Assembly: GCA_004124295.1 (NCBI GenBank)
Contig: SCKI01000003.1
Coordinates: 1-64,000, forward strand
DNA from: Fidelibacterota bacterium
Lineage (GTDB): Bacteria; Fidelibacterota; Marinisomatia; SCGC-AAA003-L08; TS1B11
Length of the DNA stretch: 64,000 nt
Direction: 5' to 3'
Positions 8,622 through 17,752 of this stretch are shown in pieces. The notes under the pieces were generated by a model. That model did no database searches. It saw nothing but the letters and a program-made list of their open reading frames with translations, and had not been told where the DNA came from. Made by a program: the position numbers and the translations under genes. Within the stretch, counting starts at the first letter, position 1; the number at the start of each line of letters is the position of its first letter.

Positions 8622-9434
8622 ATGAAAATATTAATCCATCTGATCCATGCCGCTTGGCTGCTGATTCCGGCCGTTTCCCTGGCGCAATCCGATCAGCAGA
8701 TTCTCCCCACCCAAATCCAGACAGTCTACGCTCTGGCTGCCGTGGCCGGATTCGATAGAGAGGAAGTGGACCATATCAGTGTCAGGACTTTGGGTGGCCC
8801 CATTGAGAGGCTGACACGGCATCGTGGGGCGCAGCTCATAATCATCTACAGATCGCTGGCACGTGGGTTTGAGGGCAAGGTTGATCCGGCCACTGGATTG
8901 ATGTCAACGTTGGCAACGCAGAGCAGCAGGCCAGCGCGTCCTGAGCCCAGGAGGACTGCGCCCGCCCCACAATTACCTCCACCACAGCCGGCCAGTCCTG
9001 TGGCTCCTGTCACCAGCAGAACTCAAGTGACTGGAGGAGGATCGGTACTATTGACCATGGCCAGAGCGAATGCCAGGGAGGACCACGACAGTGCTTACTG
9101 GCGGCTGCGTGGTGGGTTGCTCACCGCTGGGGGTACATGGTTTGGCAGCCTGATAGGGATAGGTATCGGCGGCGGCGGTGGCTTTCTGATGGGGGCCGGC
9201 CTGGGAGCCGTTGGTACAGCCGAGATCCTGGCGAGAGCTAATTCCAGGGAAGTTCCCATTCCAGTAGAATTGGAATCGGTGTCCCCTCGGCAGCAGGAGC
9301 AGTACCGCCAGCTTTACCAGGCTGAAACCCGCCAGCTGAGAAAGCAAAGCATATACAGTGGCCTAAGGCTCGTGGGAAACGTCATAATTGGATCCTTTGC
9401 GGTAATGATTGGCCTCGTTATAATTACTTTTTAG
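8622..9434 (+). CDS. Hypothetical secreted/membrane protein with glycine-zipper segment
   Basis: A 270-residue protein of unknown function. It has a signal peptide (MKILIHLIHAAWLLIPAVSLAQS, cut near residue 22), a soluble region of about 80 residues, and a Pro-rich linker (residues 105-132). A Gly-rich membrane segment (LIGIGIGGGGGFLMGAGLGA, about 182-201) and a final hydrophobic segment (VGNVIIGSFAVMIGLVIITF) follow. GGGAGGAACC before the ATG is a strong ribosome site. It is probably anchored in the envelope with the proline linker spanning periplasm. A copied promoter block lies upstream. Confidence 0.6.
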   Translation: MKILIHLIHAAWLLIPAVSLAQSDQQILPTQIQTVYALAAVAGFDREEVDHISVRTLGGPIERLTRHRGAQLIIIYRSLARGFEGKVDPATGLMSTLATQSSRPARPEPRRTAPAPQLPPPQPASPVAPVTSRTQVTGGGSVLLTMARANAREDHDSAYWRLRGGLLTAGGTWFGSLIGIGIGGGGGFLMGAGLGAVGTAEILARANSREVPIPVELESVSPRQQEQYRQLYQAETRQLRKQSIYSGLRLVGNVIIGSFAVMIGLVIITF

Positions 9435-9605
9435 GATAAGCCATTTTCTTTTTACTCAGCTCTTTTGATAGGATTTACAGGGACGAACGAGCAGATATGC
9501 CAATCCCATGGGAAAGGCCTGCAATCAGGCACTGAGGCTGTCTACCCCGGGCTCATGCTGAACCGGCCAGCCTGACCACTCTATGGAACGGGGACCCGAC
9601 GGGAC

Positions 9606-10640
9606 CTAAAAGTACTTTACCAGCGCTATCATGTGTGTCCCGATGATGTTCGGCACAGCCAGAAAACTCAGGGTATAGCTAAATTCTGTATCCAGCAGGG
9701 CTGCCAGAACCCCGCGCACCTTTCCCGGTTTCATCCGGTAGCCCACGCCGCCGGTAATGTTTTGCATAGTCGCATCCCCTTGATTATCAAAGAACGAAAC
9801 CAACTGTAACCGGGAAACGAGACGGGCATTAAAGAAAGTCTGGGCCAATCCAACCTTAAGGCCGAAGCTGGACTCGCCGGTGCTGTTGGATATTGCATAT
9901 CCGGCGCCTGGCATGCCCTGTACAGCCAGTCGCAACCCAAAATCGGTATAGGTACGGTAGCCGAGGACCACCCTCATGGGATACATCTGGTCGCCGGAGA
10001 GTACGAGGTCAATGATGTTTATCTCTATCTGGGACCGGCCGAGCTTGATGATTCCGCCGATGGTGGCGGTGAGGGCCTCGGTTATTTCAGTGACAGTGCT
10101 GCCTCCGGTCGTATCAAATACTGATTCCGCCGCATCGGATTTCCGGTGGATGGCCAAGCCCAGGGCCAGGGCCCGGCTCTCCGGCGGGGCGGGGTCACCG
10201 AAGGCAAGGCCAAATGAGAATCCCAGCAGCTTTTTTAAGTGGAGATTGCCGCTTTCAGGGCGGCCTGCCTGGGCTGCGCTGTAGAGGCTGAAATTCGGTC
10301 CGGTGAAAGATATATTATACCCAGATCCTCGATCGGACACCGGCAAGTCGATAGATATGCTATTATCCGTTACGAAAGCGAGATCCGCCGGATTTTCGTA
10401 GGGGCTGAACCGGGCCAAAGCACTGAACGATGACGCCAACGACATGGGGACTTTCCTGCCGAACGTCTGGTAGTCGTTGCCCGTCATATCGTAACCCTGG
10501 CCGGAGACAGTTTGGTGACCAGCTACCCAGCCAAACAGGATAAAGAGCACTACCCGGTTCGCGCTGAGACGGGATGTTCCGCTGCCTCTGGAAGCAGGGC
10601 AGTTAATGTCCGGGAAGCGATTATTTGGAGTGGTGGTCAT
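9606..10640 (-). CDS. Putative outer-membrane beta-barrel protein
   Basis: A 344-residue protein. The N-terminus is long and polar before a hydrophobic stretch (RVVLFILFGWVAGHQTVSGQ) that may be the true signal peptide. Then comes a series of amphipathic strands (for example LGFSFGLAFG, ALALGLAIHR, FGLKVGLAQTFFN) ending in IALVKYF, the terminal aromatic typical of barrels. It weakly recalls PorV/FadL-like proteins (SSFSALARFSPYENPADLAFV), but no family is certain. Its ATG overlaps the stop of the upstream gene (ATGA), so it is the last gene of a three-gene minus-strand operon. Confidence 0.6.
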   Translation of the reverse strand: MTTTPNNRFPDINCPASRGSGTSRLSANRVVLFILFGWVAGHQTVSGQGYDMTGNDYQTFGRKVPMSLASSFSALARFSPYENPADLAFVTDNSISIDLPVSDRGSGYNISFTGPNFSLYSAAQAGRPESGNLHLKKLLGFSFGLAFGDPAPPESRALALGLAIHRKSDAAESVFDTTGGSTVTEITEALTATIGGIIKLGRSQIEINIIDLVLSGDQMYPMRVVLGYRTYTDFGLRLAVQGMPGAGYAISNSTGESSFGLKVGLAQTFFNARLVSRLQLVSFFDNQGDATMQNITGGVGYRMKPGKVRGVLAALLDTEFSYTLSFLAVPNIIGTHMIALVKYF

Positions 10641-11461
10641 TTAGCGCCTCCGATTGTGTAGCCAAGGCCGATTCCCATATGCCTGGATGCTACCCGCGTG
10701 AGGTTATCGAGCCTATACTGGCCATCGAATCGCAGGTAGGTTTCCACGGCGAGGTTTTGGGTCCATTGGTAGATGGACGTAATGGCCCAAAAAGATTCCT
10801 CTTTTTCCTTGAGGTTTTTTAAGGAGCCCCCCCAGCTCCCTTCAAAAATGATACGGAACGGAAGGGAACGGGTGTAATCGGGACCCGCACTCCCAAATTG
10901 TATGGTAGCGCCTGTAAAGACATGATATGTGACCAGCTTCGAAGCGATTCCGGCATGGAGGGTTACACCGATCCTTTTCCAGCCAATATACCTGTCATAG
11001 GCATAGAATGCGCCGTAGGGGGCTGTCACTCCGAAGGCCATGGCTGAGTTGCCGGTGGCAGCAGACATGGGGGCGATTTGATACTTGAAGGAGGGCACCA
11101 TGGGCAAGCCGATGTTCTTCACATTCACACCGAAAGCGGTGGAATCAAGGCTCGCGCTGGCATAGAGATAGGTGTTCGTGAGCGAAACCTCCAGTCTGCG
11201 GTTTTGGGTTCTGTACCCCAAACGCACGGAGTAGGGGATCAGATTCACCTCGTCCGCCGCTCCGGGAAGGCTCGAATAGCTCATCATGAAGGTTCCTGCC
11301 GGCGCCAGGCCTGCCGTGGGGATAAAGGTAAGACCCGTGATCCCAAAAAATGACTGTCTGCCCTGGGCCAGTAGCATGCTACCGGTCAATGCGGCCAGCA
11401 AACAGGCCGCTTTTGCCACCCGGAAAACCCTGCCGGGATATCTGGCTAACGTGATGGACAT
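10637..11461 (-). CDS. Putative outer-membrane beta-barrel protein
   Basis: A 274-residue protein with signal peptide (VAKAACLLAALTGSMLLAQG) followed by alternating strands typical of a small barrel (SVRLGYRTQNRRLEVSLTN, IGVTLHAGIASKLVTYHV, MGIGLGYTIGG). It may belong to the YjbH/porin-like group, but this is inferred only from pattern. The start at 11461 is preferred because GGGAGG lies 5 bases upstream; a GTG six codons earlier has no such site. It sits between the CsgG/PEGA gene, whose stop is one base upstream of this ATG, and another barrel gene that overlaps its own stop codon. Confidence 0.6.
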   Translation of the reverse strand: MSITLARYPGRVFRVAKAACLLAALTGSMLLAQGRQSFFGITGLTFIPTAGLAPAGTFMMSYSSLPGAADEVNLIPYSVRLGYRTQNRRLEVSLTNTYLYASASLDSTAFGVNVKNIGLPMVPSFKYQIAPMSAATGNSAMAFGVTAPYGAFYAYDRYIGWKRIGVTLHAGIASKLVTYHVFTGATIQFGSAGPDYTRSLPFRIIFEGSWGGSLKNLKEKEESFWAITSIYQWTQNLAVETYLRFDGQYRLDNLTRVASRHMGIGLGYTIGGAK

Positions 11462-11462
11462 A

Positions 11463-13148
11463 TCAACCTCCCGTGCCAAGATACAATAGGACAGACACGA
11501 TGCTGGCCCACATTACAGTGTAAACGTAGCTTTTGGGTTTGAGAAACCTGTGGGTAACCCCCACCTGTTGATCAGGCAGCACTGTCACGTAAACTTGCTC
11601 CGAGGTGTAGGGAAGGTTCATCCGCACAGAATAGGAGCCCCGTTTCACACCCTCGATGACCAGGGGCGAGCGGCCCACAAAATCGTCGTTCAGAAATACC
11701 TGGGCGTTCGAAGGCACAGTTTCGACCAGTACGCGACCGGGCTTCTCCTCCAGCACGCGCGATATTTCGGCCAGCTCGTCTTTCCGGAGGCGGATAGTTG
11801 ACCTGTAGGAGAAGAAGGCCTTCTTCTCCAGCTCGAACAGGTACCCCCCCACGGGCGCCTTAAAATTAAATATGGGCGTTACGCCAATGCTTTCGCGCAC
11901 ACTGGTGCCGTCCAGAGTGAGGTAGACTTCAGCACTATCCGGTATTGAGGAAACGCTGAGCAGCCCGACTTGCCGGATTAGCAGGGCATCGACATCCCTT
12001 CTCTCGCTGGGCGCGAGCAGATAGGAGGAGACCCACTCATCGTAATTTGTCAGGGTAAGCCGCAGGACGACATCTCCGGGCGCCAGGTTGCTTAGTGTGA
12101 CCGGTGTTGTGCCCCTGGCCCGACCCATAAAATAGACCGATGCTCCACTGGGTTCAGACCGGACAACCAGGCTGGCCGGCAGAACTTCGAGCGACACGGT
12201 GACATCCGTCGGCTGAAAACTGCGTACAACCACTTTCCGCGTAAACTCCTTATAGGTCTCCTTGACAATTCGCAGATCATGTTCCCCCTCAGCGACCTCA
12301 TTCAGCGTAAGCGGTGTCTGGCCCATCAAATTGTTGTCGATATATACATCGGCATCAGACGGTTCCGAACTGATGGTCATCGAACCCGGTTTGGCGATCA
12401 GCGGGATGCTGAAAGACTGTGACATTTTCGGTAAGACAACGATTTCCCCGCGCCAATCGATGTACCCCCCGGCGATAATCATGACATTATAGCGGCCTTC
12501 AATCAGGTTATTCAGTTCCACTGATTTTCCCCGTGCCGTAGTGCCTACATAAATGCCATCAAGGTAGACTTCCGCTCCTACCGGGTCGGAAGTGATGACC
12601 ATGCTTCCCATCCATTGCCGCAGGTAGTCAAGCAACATGCGCCGTACCAGAGCGCTAACGGCAGTACGAACCATCTCCAATTCGTTGGTCTGAACGAAGT
12701 CGGCTACCGACACACGCGAGGAAACTATATCCACCATTCGGGCGTCGATGTGGATGGTGGCGCCTAAATATGATACTTCGCCCAGAAGAACCACCTCGAC
12801 ATCCAGAATATCCATTAGCTTCTCAGAGGCACTTTCAGTTAACCCCACTTCGGCGAGGCTCTTTTCATCAATGATGGCATTGATCTGACTTCGCTCGATT
12901 GTAAGGTAATTTGAATTTTCTCGCAGTTCTGTCACAGCCATGGCGGTGATGGCCTCACTCAAGCCCAGCGCTTTTACTTTAGCACTGGATGTCTGGAACG
13001 ATAGAACTGCAATGCGGGGCTTTTTGCGGAAACCGGCCTCCGCCTCGGCAACTGATGTTCCTCCTGTGGGTTGCTGAGCAAAACCCCAGCTGGGAACCAT
13101 GACGAGGGAGACCTGAGCTAACAGAATTAGGATACGGCGCTTTGCCAA
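11463..13148 (-). CDS. CsgG-like domain plus tandem PEGA repeats, envelope protein
   Basis: A 561-residue protein. A signal peptide (residues 1-25) precedes a CsgG/FlgO-like alpha-beta domain (about 44-170; RIAVLSFQTSS, ILDVEVVLLGEVSYLG). Then come about five PEGA repeats beginning near 182, 255, 326, 395 and 474, each with the pattern I-x-S-x-P-x-x-A-x-V-Y-x-D-x-x-x-x-G-x-T-P. A C-terminal hydrophobic stretch (VMWASIVSVLLYLG) could anchor it. PEGA domains are envelope-exposed beta modules of uncertain function. It leads an operon with two barrel proteins, suggesting a joint outer-membrane assembly. Confidence 0.8.
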   Translation of the reverse strand: MAKRRILILLAQVSLVMVPSWGFAQQPTGGTSVAEAEAGFRKKPRIAVLSFQTSSAKVKALGLSEAITAMAVTELRENSNYLTIERSQINAIIDEKSLAEVGLTESASEKLMDILDVEVVLLGEVSYLGATIHIDARMVDIVSSRVSVADFVQTNELEMVRTAVSALVRRMLLDYLRQWMGSMVITSDPVGAEVYLDGIYVGTTARGKSVELNNLIEGRYNVMIIAGGYIDWRGEIVVLPKMSQSFSIPLIAKPGSMTISSEPSDADVYIDNNLMGQTPLTLNEVAEGEHDLRIVKETYKEFTRKVVVRSFQPTDVTVSLEVLPASLVVRSEPSGASVYFMGRARGTTPVTLSNLAPGDVVLRLTLTNYDEWVSSYLLAPSERRDVDALLIRQVGLLSVSSIPDSAEVYLTLDGTSVRESIGVTPIFNFKAPVGGYLFELEKKAFFSYRSTIRLRKDELAEISRVLEEKPGRVLVETVPSNAQVFLNDDFVGRSPLVIEGVKRGSYSVRMNLPYTSEQVYVTVLPDQQVGVTHRFLKPKSYVYTVMWASIVSVLLYLGTGG

Positions 13149-13678
13149 CCTTAACCCCCAGGGAATTTCCTATTGTAAACCCAATTTAGTATAATTTGTC
13201 GCAAATGCAAGAATTTTTTGAAGATACAGCGCGAAAACCAGCAACAGCGGCCGGGCAATCTGGGTTCGCATGGTAACTCGGTGAGGGTTGGGCCTGTTTT
13301 GCATGGTCACCCTATGCAGATGCCCAGGGCAAGGAGCGTTCTACTGCCGGCGCTCCATTCCGAAGGGAGACGGGACCCTGGGCAGAGACTAAGCCACACT
13401 TAACAGCAAGCAGTAGAAAGTTTGTTCGCCGATGGGTCATGTCATTCCTCGATTCTGATTTGGGTACGTGTTCCTGCCAAAGATACATTGCCTTAAGATT
13501 CCAGTTGTCACGGAATTGTCATGGTACTGTAAAAAAGTTGTCATCGGGAGTGGGTTTTCCTACTCAGATTGCGACCCCCGGAATAAGTCAGGGCGGTACG
13601 GCGAGCCGGGACGGTTAGATATCTGTGGGAACAGCTGGTCATGACTGAAGGAGTTGACCATCAGTGCTGACGGCCGCA
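13149..13678. other. Spacer, no gene seen
   Basis: About 530 bases with no coding frame of plausible composition on either strand. The first 70 bases (AT-rich, TTTAGTATAATTTGTCG) probably hold the minus-strand promoter of the CsgG/PEGA gene. No RNA gene was recognised. Confidence 0.5.
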
Positions 13679-13679
13679 A

Positions 13680-13787
13680 CCTCACCCGCAAGGCGCTGCT
13701 GAAGTAGGCCACAGCCCATCTTTCAGGCTTGAATTAGCCTCCTAAGCGGATACGGGCACGGCTCGCGGGCAACGGCCTGGCAGGCCG
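13680..13787 (+). repeat. Partial tail repeat and cargo-end scar
   Basis: AAGGCGCTGCTGAAGTAGG (reads K-A-L-L-K-stop) is followed by CATCTTTCAGGCTTGAATTAGCC and CGGATACGGG, the order seen in the other tail repeats. It ends in GGGCAACGGCCTGGCAGGCCGGG, which recurs with one change at 15359-15381. Confidence 0.5.
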
Positions 13788-13950
13788 GGCGCCACAGCCC
13801 GGGAAATGCTTATCGCCGCCGCGGCCCAAACCTGGGGCGTGACCCCCGCTGCCTGCCCGGCTGAGCAGGGGACTGTCATCCACGTCCCCACGGGCAAACG
13901 GCTGGGCTACGGTGAGTGGGCGGCCAAGGCAGCTACGCTGGCGATCACCA
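13788..13950 (+). pseudogene. Fragment of a xanthine/aldehyde dehydrogenase-family molybdopterin subunit
   Basis: The frame reads TAREMLIAAAAQTWGVTPAA, then CPAEQGTVIHVPTGKRLGYGE. This is the segment found in the middle of IorB/CoxL-like large subunits (AR-x-ML-x-A-A-A-x-x-W, then the V-x-H-x-P-T/S-G-R-x-L-x-YGE block). Neither side continues the protein, and no small subunit is near. It is a displaced remnant of roughly 50 codons. Confidence 0.6.
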
Positions 13951-14139
13951 ATGGAATGGGTTTTAGACCCAAGCAGATCATATTGCTCTGACGGCGCAAA
14001 GTTGTTTTCTTGCTGTCTAATGGCTTTTAATCCCGATAGCTTTGCGCCTGGTCGTACGTTGCAGAGGGATTAGGGGCCTGGGTACACTTCTGAGTCTCGT
14101 CCAAAGAGGCCATCAAGCAGAGGGAGTAGTAGGTTGGAG

Positions 14140-15228
14140 ATGATCTTTCGTCAGTTGAACCCTCACGCTTGCCGCACGTATCTGGTGGGCGCCAGGGGAT
14201 CCAGCGGCATTGTTCTGATTGATCCCGTGTTGGAACATGTGGCTGAGTACTTGGAGCTACTGGATCGGGATCAGCTGAGGCTTAGCCAAGTTATTGACAC
14301 CCATACGCACGCAGACCACATCTCGGGTGGAGCGGCCCTTAGCGACCAGACAGGGTGTGAATACCTTATGCATACCAGCGCGCCATCGCAATGCGTCACG
14401 TCGCGGCTCACAGACGGTTTTGAGTTCAAAATTGGATCCATTCCGATAAAAGTGATGGACACGCCCGGGCATTCCAAAGACTCCATCAGCCTTATTTTTC
14501 CAGACCGGATTTTGACTGGGGATGTTCTGTTCCTCGATGATGGCGGGGCCGGTCGTGATGACCTTCCGGGAGGAGATCCAGGAGAGCATTGGGACAGCCT
14601 GCAACGGATACTTGGGTTGCCAGACCACTTTGTGGTCTACCCGGCACACGATTATCGTGACAGGCAGCCCTCCAGCCTTGGGGAGCAAAAGAAATACAAT
14701 CCACATCTGAAGGCCCAAACAAAATCTGAATACGTGGAATACGTCGATGAGCTTATGCTTGGTCCGGCCGATTGGATGAAGGATGTCGTGCAGGCAAATT
14801 ACGCCTGCGCGCGCGACCCCAATGCGGCCTGGATTCCCCTGGATGTCGCGGCGTGTGAAGTGAAGGGTACCTTGGACCAGGGAGTCAACGGCCAACAGGT
14901 GGAGGAGATATCAGCTGAGGAGCTGAAACGGCGACTCGATGGAGACCGGGCGCCCGTTCTCCTGGATGTTCGGGAATCGAAAGAGCTGCATGGCGAATGG
15001 GGCCACCTGCTCGGCATCGAGCACCTGCCGATCGGTGCCTTGAGCGGGCATCTTCCAGATCTTGAGAGGCATAAGGATAAGCAGATCGTGACCATCTGCC
15101 GCACCGGAGGGCGTTCCCACACCGCCGCCCAGATTCTGATGCAAGCCGGGTTTGATCAGGTCTACAGCCTGGGCGGAGGGATGAGAGCCTGGAAACGAGC
15201 AGGCTACCCCATTGATTATAAGTGGTGA
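14140..15228 (+). CDS. MBL-fold persulfide dioxygenase-like protein fused to rhodanese
   Basis: A 362-residue two-domain protein. Residues 1-235 are a metallo-beta-lactamase fold of the ETHE1/glyoxalase II type (DTHTHADHISGG for metal binding; DTPGHSKDS; LTGDVLF; YPAHDYR). Residues 245-362 are a rhodanese domain with active Cys near 320 in CRTGGRS. Such fusions oxidise glutathione persulfide to sulfite and pass sulfane sulfur to or from thiosulfate. The start MIFRQL at 14140 matches family N-termini; a TTG at 14134 is possible. It is the first gene of a run of sulfur genes, all on the same strand. Confidence 0.85.
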   Translation: MIFRQLNPHACRTYLVGARGSSGIVLIDPVLEHVAEYLELLDRDQLRLSQVIDTHTHADHISGGAALSDQTGCEYLMHTSAPSQCVTSRLTDGFEFKIGSIPIKVMDTPGHSKDSISLIFPDRILTGDVLFLDDGGAGRDDLPGGDPGEHWDSLQRILGLPDHFVVYPAHDYRDRQPSSLGEQKKYNPHLKAQTKSEYVEYVDELMLGPADWMKDVVQANYACARDPNAAWIPLDVAACEVKGTLDQGVNGQQVEEISAEELKRRLDGDRAPVLLDVRESKELHGEWGHLLGIEHLPIGALSGHLPDLERHKDKQIVTICRTGGRSHTAAQILMQAGFDQVYSLGGGMRAWKRAGYPIDYKW

Positions 15229-15723
15229 CTGTCACGCTGAGGTATTCAAAAACTTCTCACCAAATCAGCACCAATCGCGAGCGGAGCATCAGAAGCAGTC
15301 AGGTTTGTCGATGGGGGCAAGGTACCGCTGTGCAATACAGTGATGGCGTGCTGTGGTGGGCAATGGCCTGGCAGGCCGGGAGCCGCTTACTCCCCTGCGC
15401 AAAATCACAGTGCCATTAGAATCGGGCGTGATCCATATCCGAGACTGGTAAATACGACCAATTTCATCGTATATTCATGCACAACAACAGATTATCATGG
15501 AAGCGATTGAATTTTAGTCTTTTATAAAAATATATGCGCTGGGTGGCGCCGAATAAATTAATGTTGGCCAGGGTGCCGGCAGTTTGTGGGCAATGAGCAA
15601 TTTATGGTGCAGCGCGTCGCAAGGGGTAGCCGGTCCAGGAGATAGCTGACCTGGAGCTCCGCCTGCGCAACACTGATGAGTGGAATAACGACCAGAAATC
15701 CGGACAAACGGAGGGCTTAGGAA
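15229..15723. other. Spacer, no gene seen
   Basis: Contains the copied block GGGCAATGGCCTGGCAGGCCGGG (15359-15381), seen also at 13768, and an AT-rich patch at 15480-15540 that could hold a promoter for the glutaredoxin gene. No coding frame of good quality. Confidence 0.45.
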
Positions 15724-16053
15724 ATGGATCTTGCAGAGCAGATTAAACACGACATCGAAAACACCCCCATCATCCTGTATATGAAAGGCACCAAGGAGCA
15801 ACCCCAATGCGGTTTTTCAAACGCAGTGGTTCAGGTGCTGGATTTCTATGGTGTTGAGTATAAGGATGTGAACATATTGGTGACGCCCGAAATTCGTGAG
15901 CGTCTGTCGGAGTACTCCAATTGGCCTACCATCCCGCAACTGTTCGTGAACGGAGAACTGATCGGCGGGGCCGATATCGTCATGGAATTGCACAATAAGG
16001 AGGAGATGATCACCGTCCTTGAGCGGGCGCTGATATCGCCATCCCAGTCCTGA
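15724..16053 (+). CDS. grxD: Monothiol glutaredoxin (CGFS type)
   Basis: A 109-residue protein matching Grx4/GrxD over its full length. The KGTKEQPQCGFS motif (residues 22-33) carries the single active Cys that co-ordinates a bridging [2Fe-2S] cluster with glutathione. WPTIPQLFVNGELIGGADIV is the conserved substrate and glutathione-binding part. CGFS glutaredoxins carry Fe-S clusters and pair with BolA proteins; a bolA gene lies 3.2 kb downstream on the same strand. GGAGGG before the ATG acts as ribosome site. Confidence 0.93.
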   Translation: MDLAEQIKHDIENTPIILYMKGTKEQPQCGFSNAVVQVLDFYGVEYKDVNILVTPEIRERLSEYSNWPTIPQLFVNGELIGGADIVMELHNKEEMITVLERALISPSQS

Positions 16054-16369
16054 GGGCTTTTCGGTCAACGCGGGTATGCTGAGTCGGTCTGCACCGACTC
16101 CTGGCGGCGTGCCACACTACTGCCGGCGATGCTTGGCTGCGGCTCGAGAGGCACCCCGTGGATGGGTGTCCTGAAGGCCCGCGGCCAACGAGCGCTATTG
16201 ATCCAGCCGGGTCGGGCTCGTTCGGCTCGAGGTCGCCCCGGACCTCTACAGGATTTGCCGAAGAGGTCCAAGTGGAGCCTCCCTCCGGCAGCGCAGGGAG
16301 CAGATCCAGCCCGCTTACCAATGAGACATTTACTACCGGTCCTGGTGTTCAAAGAGGAAGAGGGCTTGA
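16054..16369. other. Spacer, no gene seen
   Basis: About 315 GC-rich bases. A short inverted repeat (GAGTCGGTCTGCACCGACTC, 16080-16099) lies 27 bases after the glutaredoxin stop and may end its transcript, though no T run follows. No riboswitch was recognised. Confidence 0.4.
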
Positions 16370-17299
16370 ATGGAAGTGAGACCCAGTAATACAGAGCGCA
16401 TCACAAATATGGGCCTCTTCGAGTTGGTTGGGAAAACCCCCCTGGTTTCCATATTGATATTTTCCGGTGAATACCCCGCTGCAACGGTGTCGGCGAAGGC
16501 GGAATACTTGAATCCTGGCGGTTCCTTAAAAGATAGACCCGTTGCAAGGATGCTGCTGAATGCTTTCGAGCGGGGCCAGTTGAATGATGGCAAAGTGATT
16601 CTGGACTCGACTTCAGGTAACGCCGGCATCGCTTATGCCATCTATGGCCAAGCTCTTGGGTGCCAGGTGGAGTTGGTGATCCCTGGAAATGCCAGCAGAG
16701 AGCGCCTGATGCGTATCAAGGCACATGGGGCCAAAGTGATATTGACCGATCCTCTGGAAGGCTACGATGAAGCATTGCGGGAAGTTAAGCGCCGATTCAC
16801 GGAGTCTCCTGAAAAGTACTATTTCGCCGACCAGTACGGGAATGACGACAACTGGCTGGCCCATTACGAAACAACGGGAGCGGAGATTATAGCGCAGTCG
16901 CCAGAGCTAACGCACTTTGTGGGTGGCATCGGCACCGGCGGTTCCGTGACGGGTATTTCGCGAAAATTGAAGGAACACAACCGGGATATCAAGGTCGTCG
17001 TGATCAAGCCTGAACGCTTCCCGGGAATCGAGGGCTTAAAACCTTTGGGCGAGCCGGGCGACGTGATCCCCGAAATATTGGATGATTCTTTCATAGATGA
17101 GTACACGGAAATAAGTTCCGAAGCAGCCCGTCTGATGTGTCACCGATTGGCCCGGGCGGGATTTTTTGTCGGGCAGTCGTCTGGAGCATACATGGTGGCG
17201 GTGCAGCAGATTTTGCGCAAAGATGCCCAGGCCCACATCGTGACATTGCTGAATGATACCGGCGAGCGATACATCAGTACATCGCTGTGGAAGGACTAA
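16370..17299 (+). CDS. cysM: Cysteine synthase family PLP enzyme (CysM/CysK type)
   Basis: A 309-residue PLP-dependent beta-replacement enzyme. The PLP lysine is Lys54 in NPGGSLKDRP, the substrate loop STSGNAGIAYA is at 82-92 and the phosphate-binding loop GGIGTGGSVTG is near 188. The neighbours are the decisive context: a JAMM peptidase starts directly after its stop codon (TAAATG), and a protein with a sulfur-carrier domain follows. This matches the CysM-Mec-CysO arrangement of actinobacteria, in which a carrier-protein thiocarboxylate, not free sulfide, is the sulfur donor. That it uses the carrier here is inference. AGAGGG lies upstream of the ATG. Confidence 0.85.
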   Translation: MEVRPSNTERITNMGLFELVGKTPLVSILIFSGEYPAATVSAKAEYLNPGGSLKDRPVARMLLNAFERGQLNDGKVILDSTSGNAGIAYAIYGQALGCQVELVIPGNASRERLMRIKAHGAKVILTDPLEGYDEALREVKRRFTESPEKYYFADQYGNDDNWLAHYETTGAEIIAQSPELTHFVGGIGTGGSVTGISRKLKEHNRDIKVVVIKPERFPGIEGLKPLGEPGDVIPEILDDSFIDEYTEISSEAARLMCHRLARAGFFVGQSSGAYMVAVQQILRKDAQAHIVTLLNDTGERYISTSLWKD

Positions 17300-17752
17300 A
17301 TGGCTCCGCGAGAGTTAATGATTAGCGACCCGGCCATGGAGGCGGCTGAAGAGGCAGCCATCGCTTCCTATCCTGAAGAATGTTGTGGCTTTTTGTACGG
17401 GAGCGAAACGGGCCATACGGTTAAAGTGGAGGCGGCAAGGTCCGTTGAGAATCGGCAGCAGGAACGGCGCACACACCATTATTTTATAACGCCGGAACAG
17501 TACCTGGAGGGTGAGACATTTGCTGAACGTTCCGGTTACGAGTTGGTGGGCATCTACCACTCCCATCCGGACCATCCGGCGATCCCGTCGCAATACGACT
17601 TGGACGGCGCCTTGCCCGGCTTCGTCTATCTGATTCTCAGCATCCGGCAGGGCGCCACGGCAGGACGCAAGTGGTGGGAGCTTGCCGGGGACAGGAGCAA
17701 GTTCTTGGAGATAGTTCCCGGGGCAGTGGAACCCATGCCGGATAAATCATGA
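17300..17752 (+). CDS. mec: JAMM/MPN+ metallopeptidase (Mec-like)
   Basis: A 150-residue zinc peptidase with the complete JAMM motif: Glu in YPEECCGFLYG (26-27), HSHPDHPAIPSQYD with His87, His89 and Asp100. In mycobacteria Mec cuts cysteine from the CysO-cysteine adduct. Here the carrier domain is fused to an E1 enzyme, so this peptidase could also free the carrier after its internal GG. Its start abuts cysM and its stop overlaps the next start (ATGA), which means the three are co-translated. Confidence 0.85.
   Translation: MAPRELMISDPAMEAAEEAAIASYPEECCGFLYGSETGHTVKVEAARSVENRQQERRTHHYFITPEQYLEGETFAERSGYELVGIYHSHPDHPAIPSQYDLDGALPGFVYLILSIRQGATAGRKWWELAGDRSKFLEIVPGAVEPMPDKS

Noticed and set aside
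13806..13991. 61-codon frame as a new small gene
   Set aside because: Its residues match the interior of a molybdenum hydroxylase subunit and extend upstream of the ATG, so it is a fragment.
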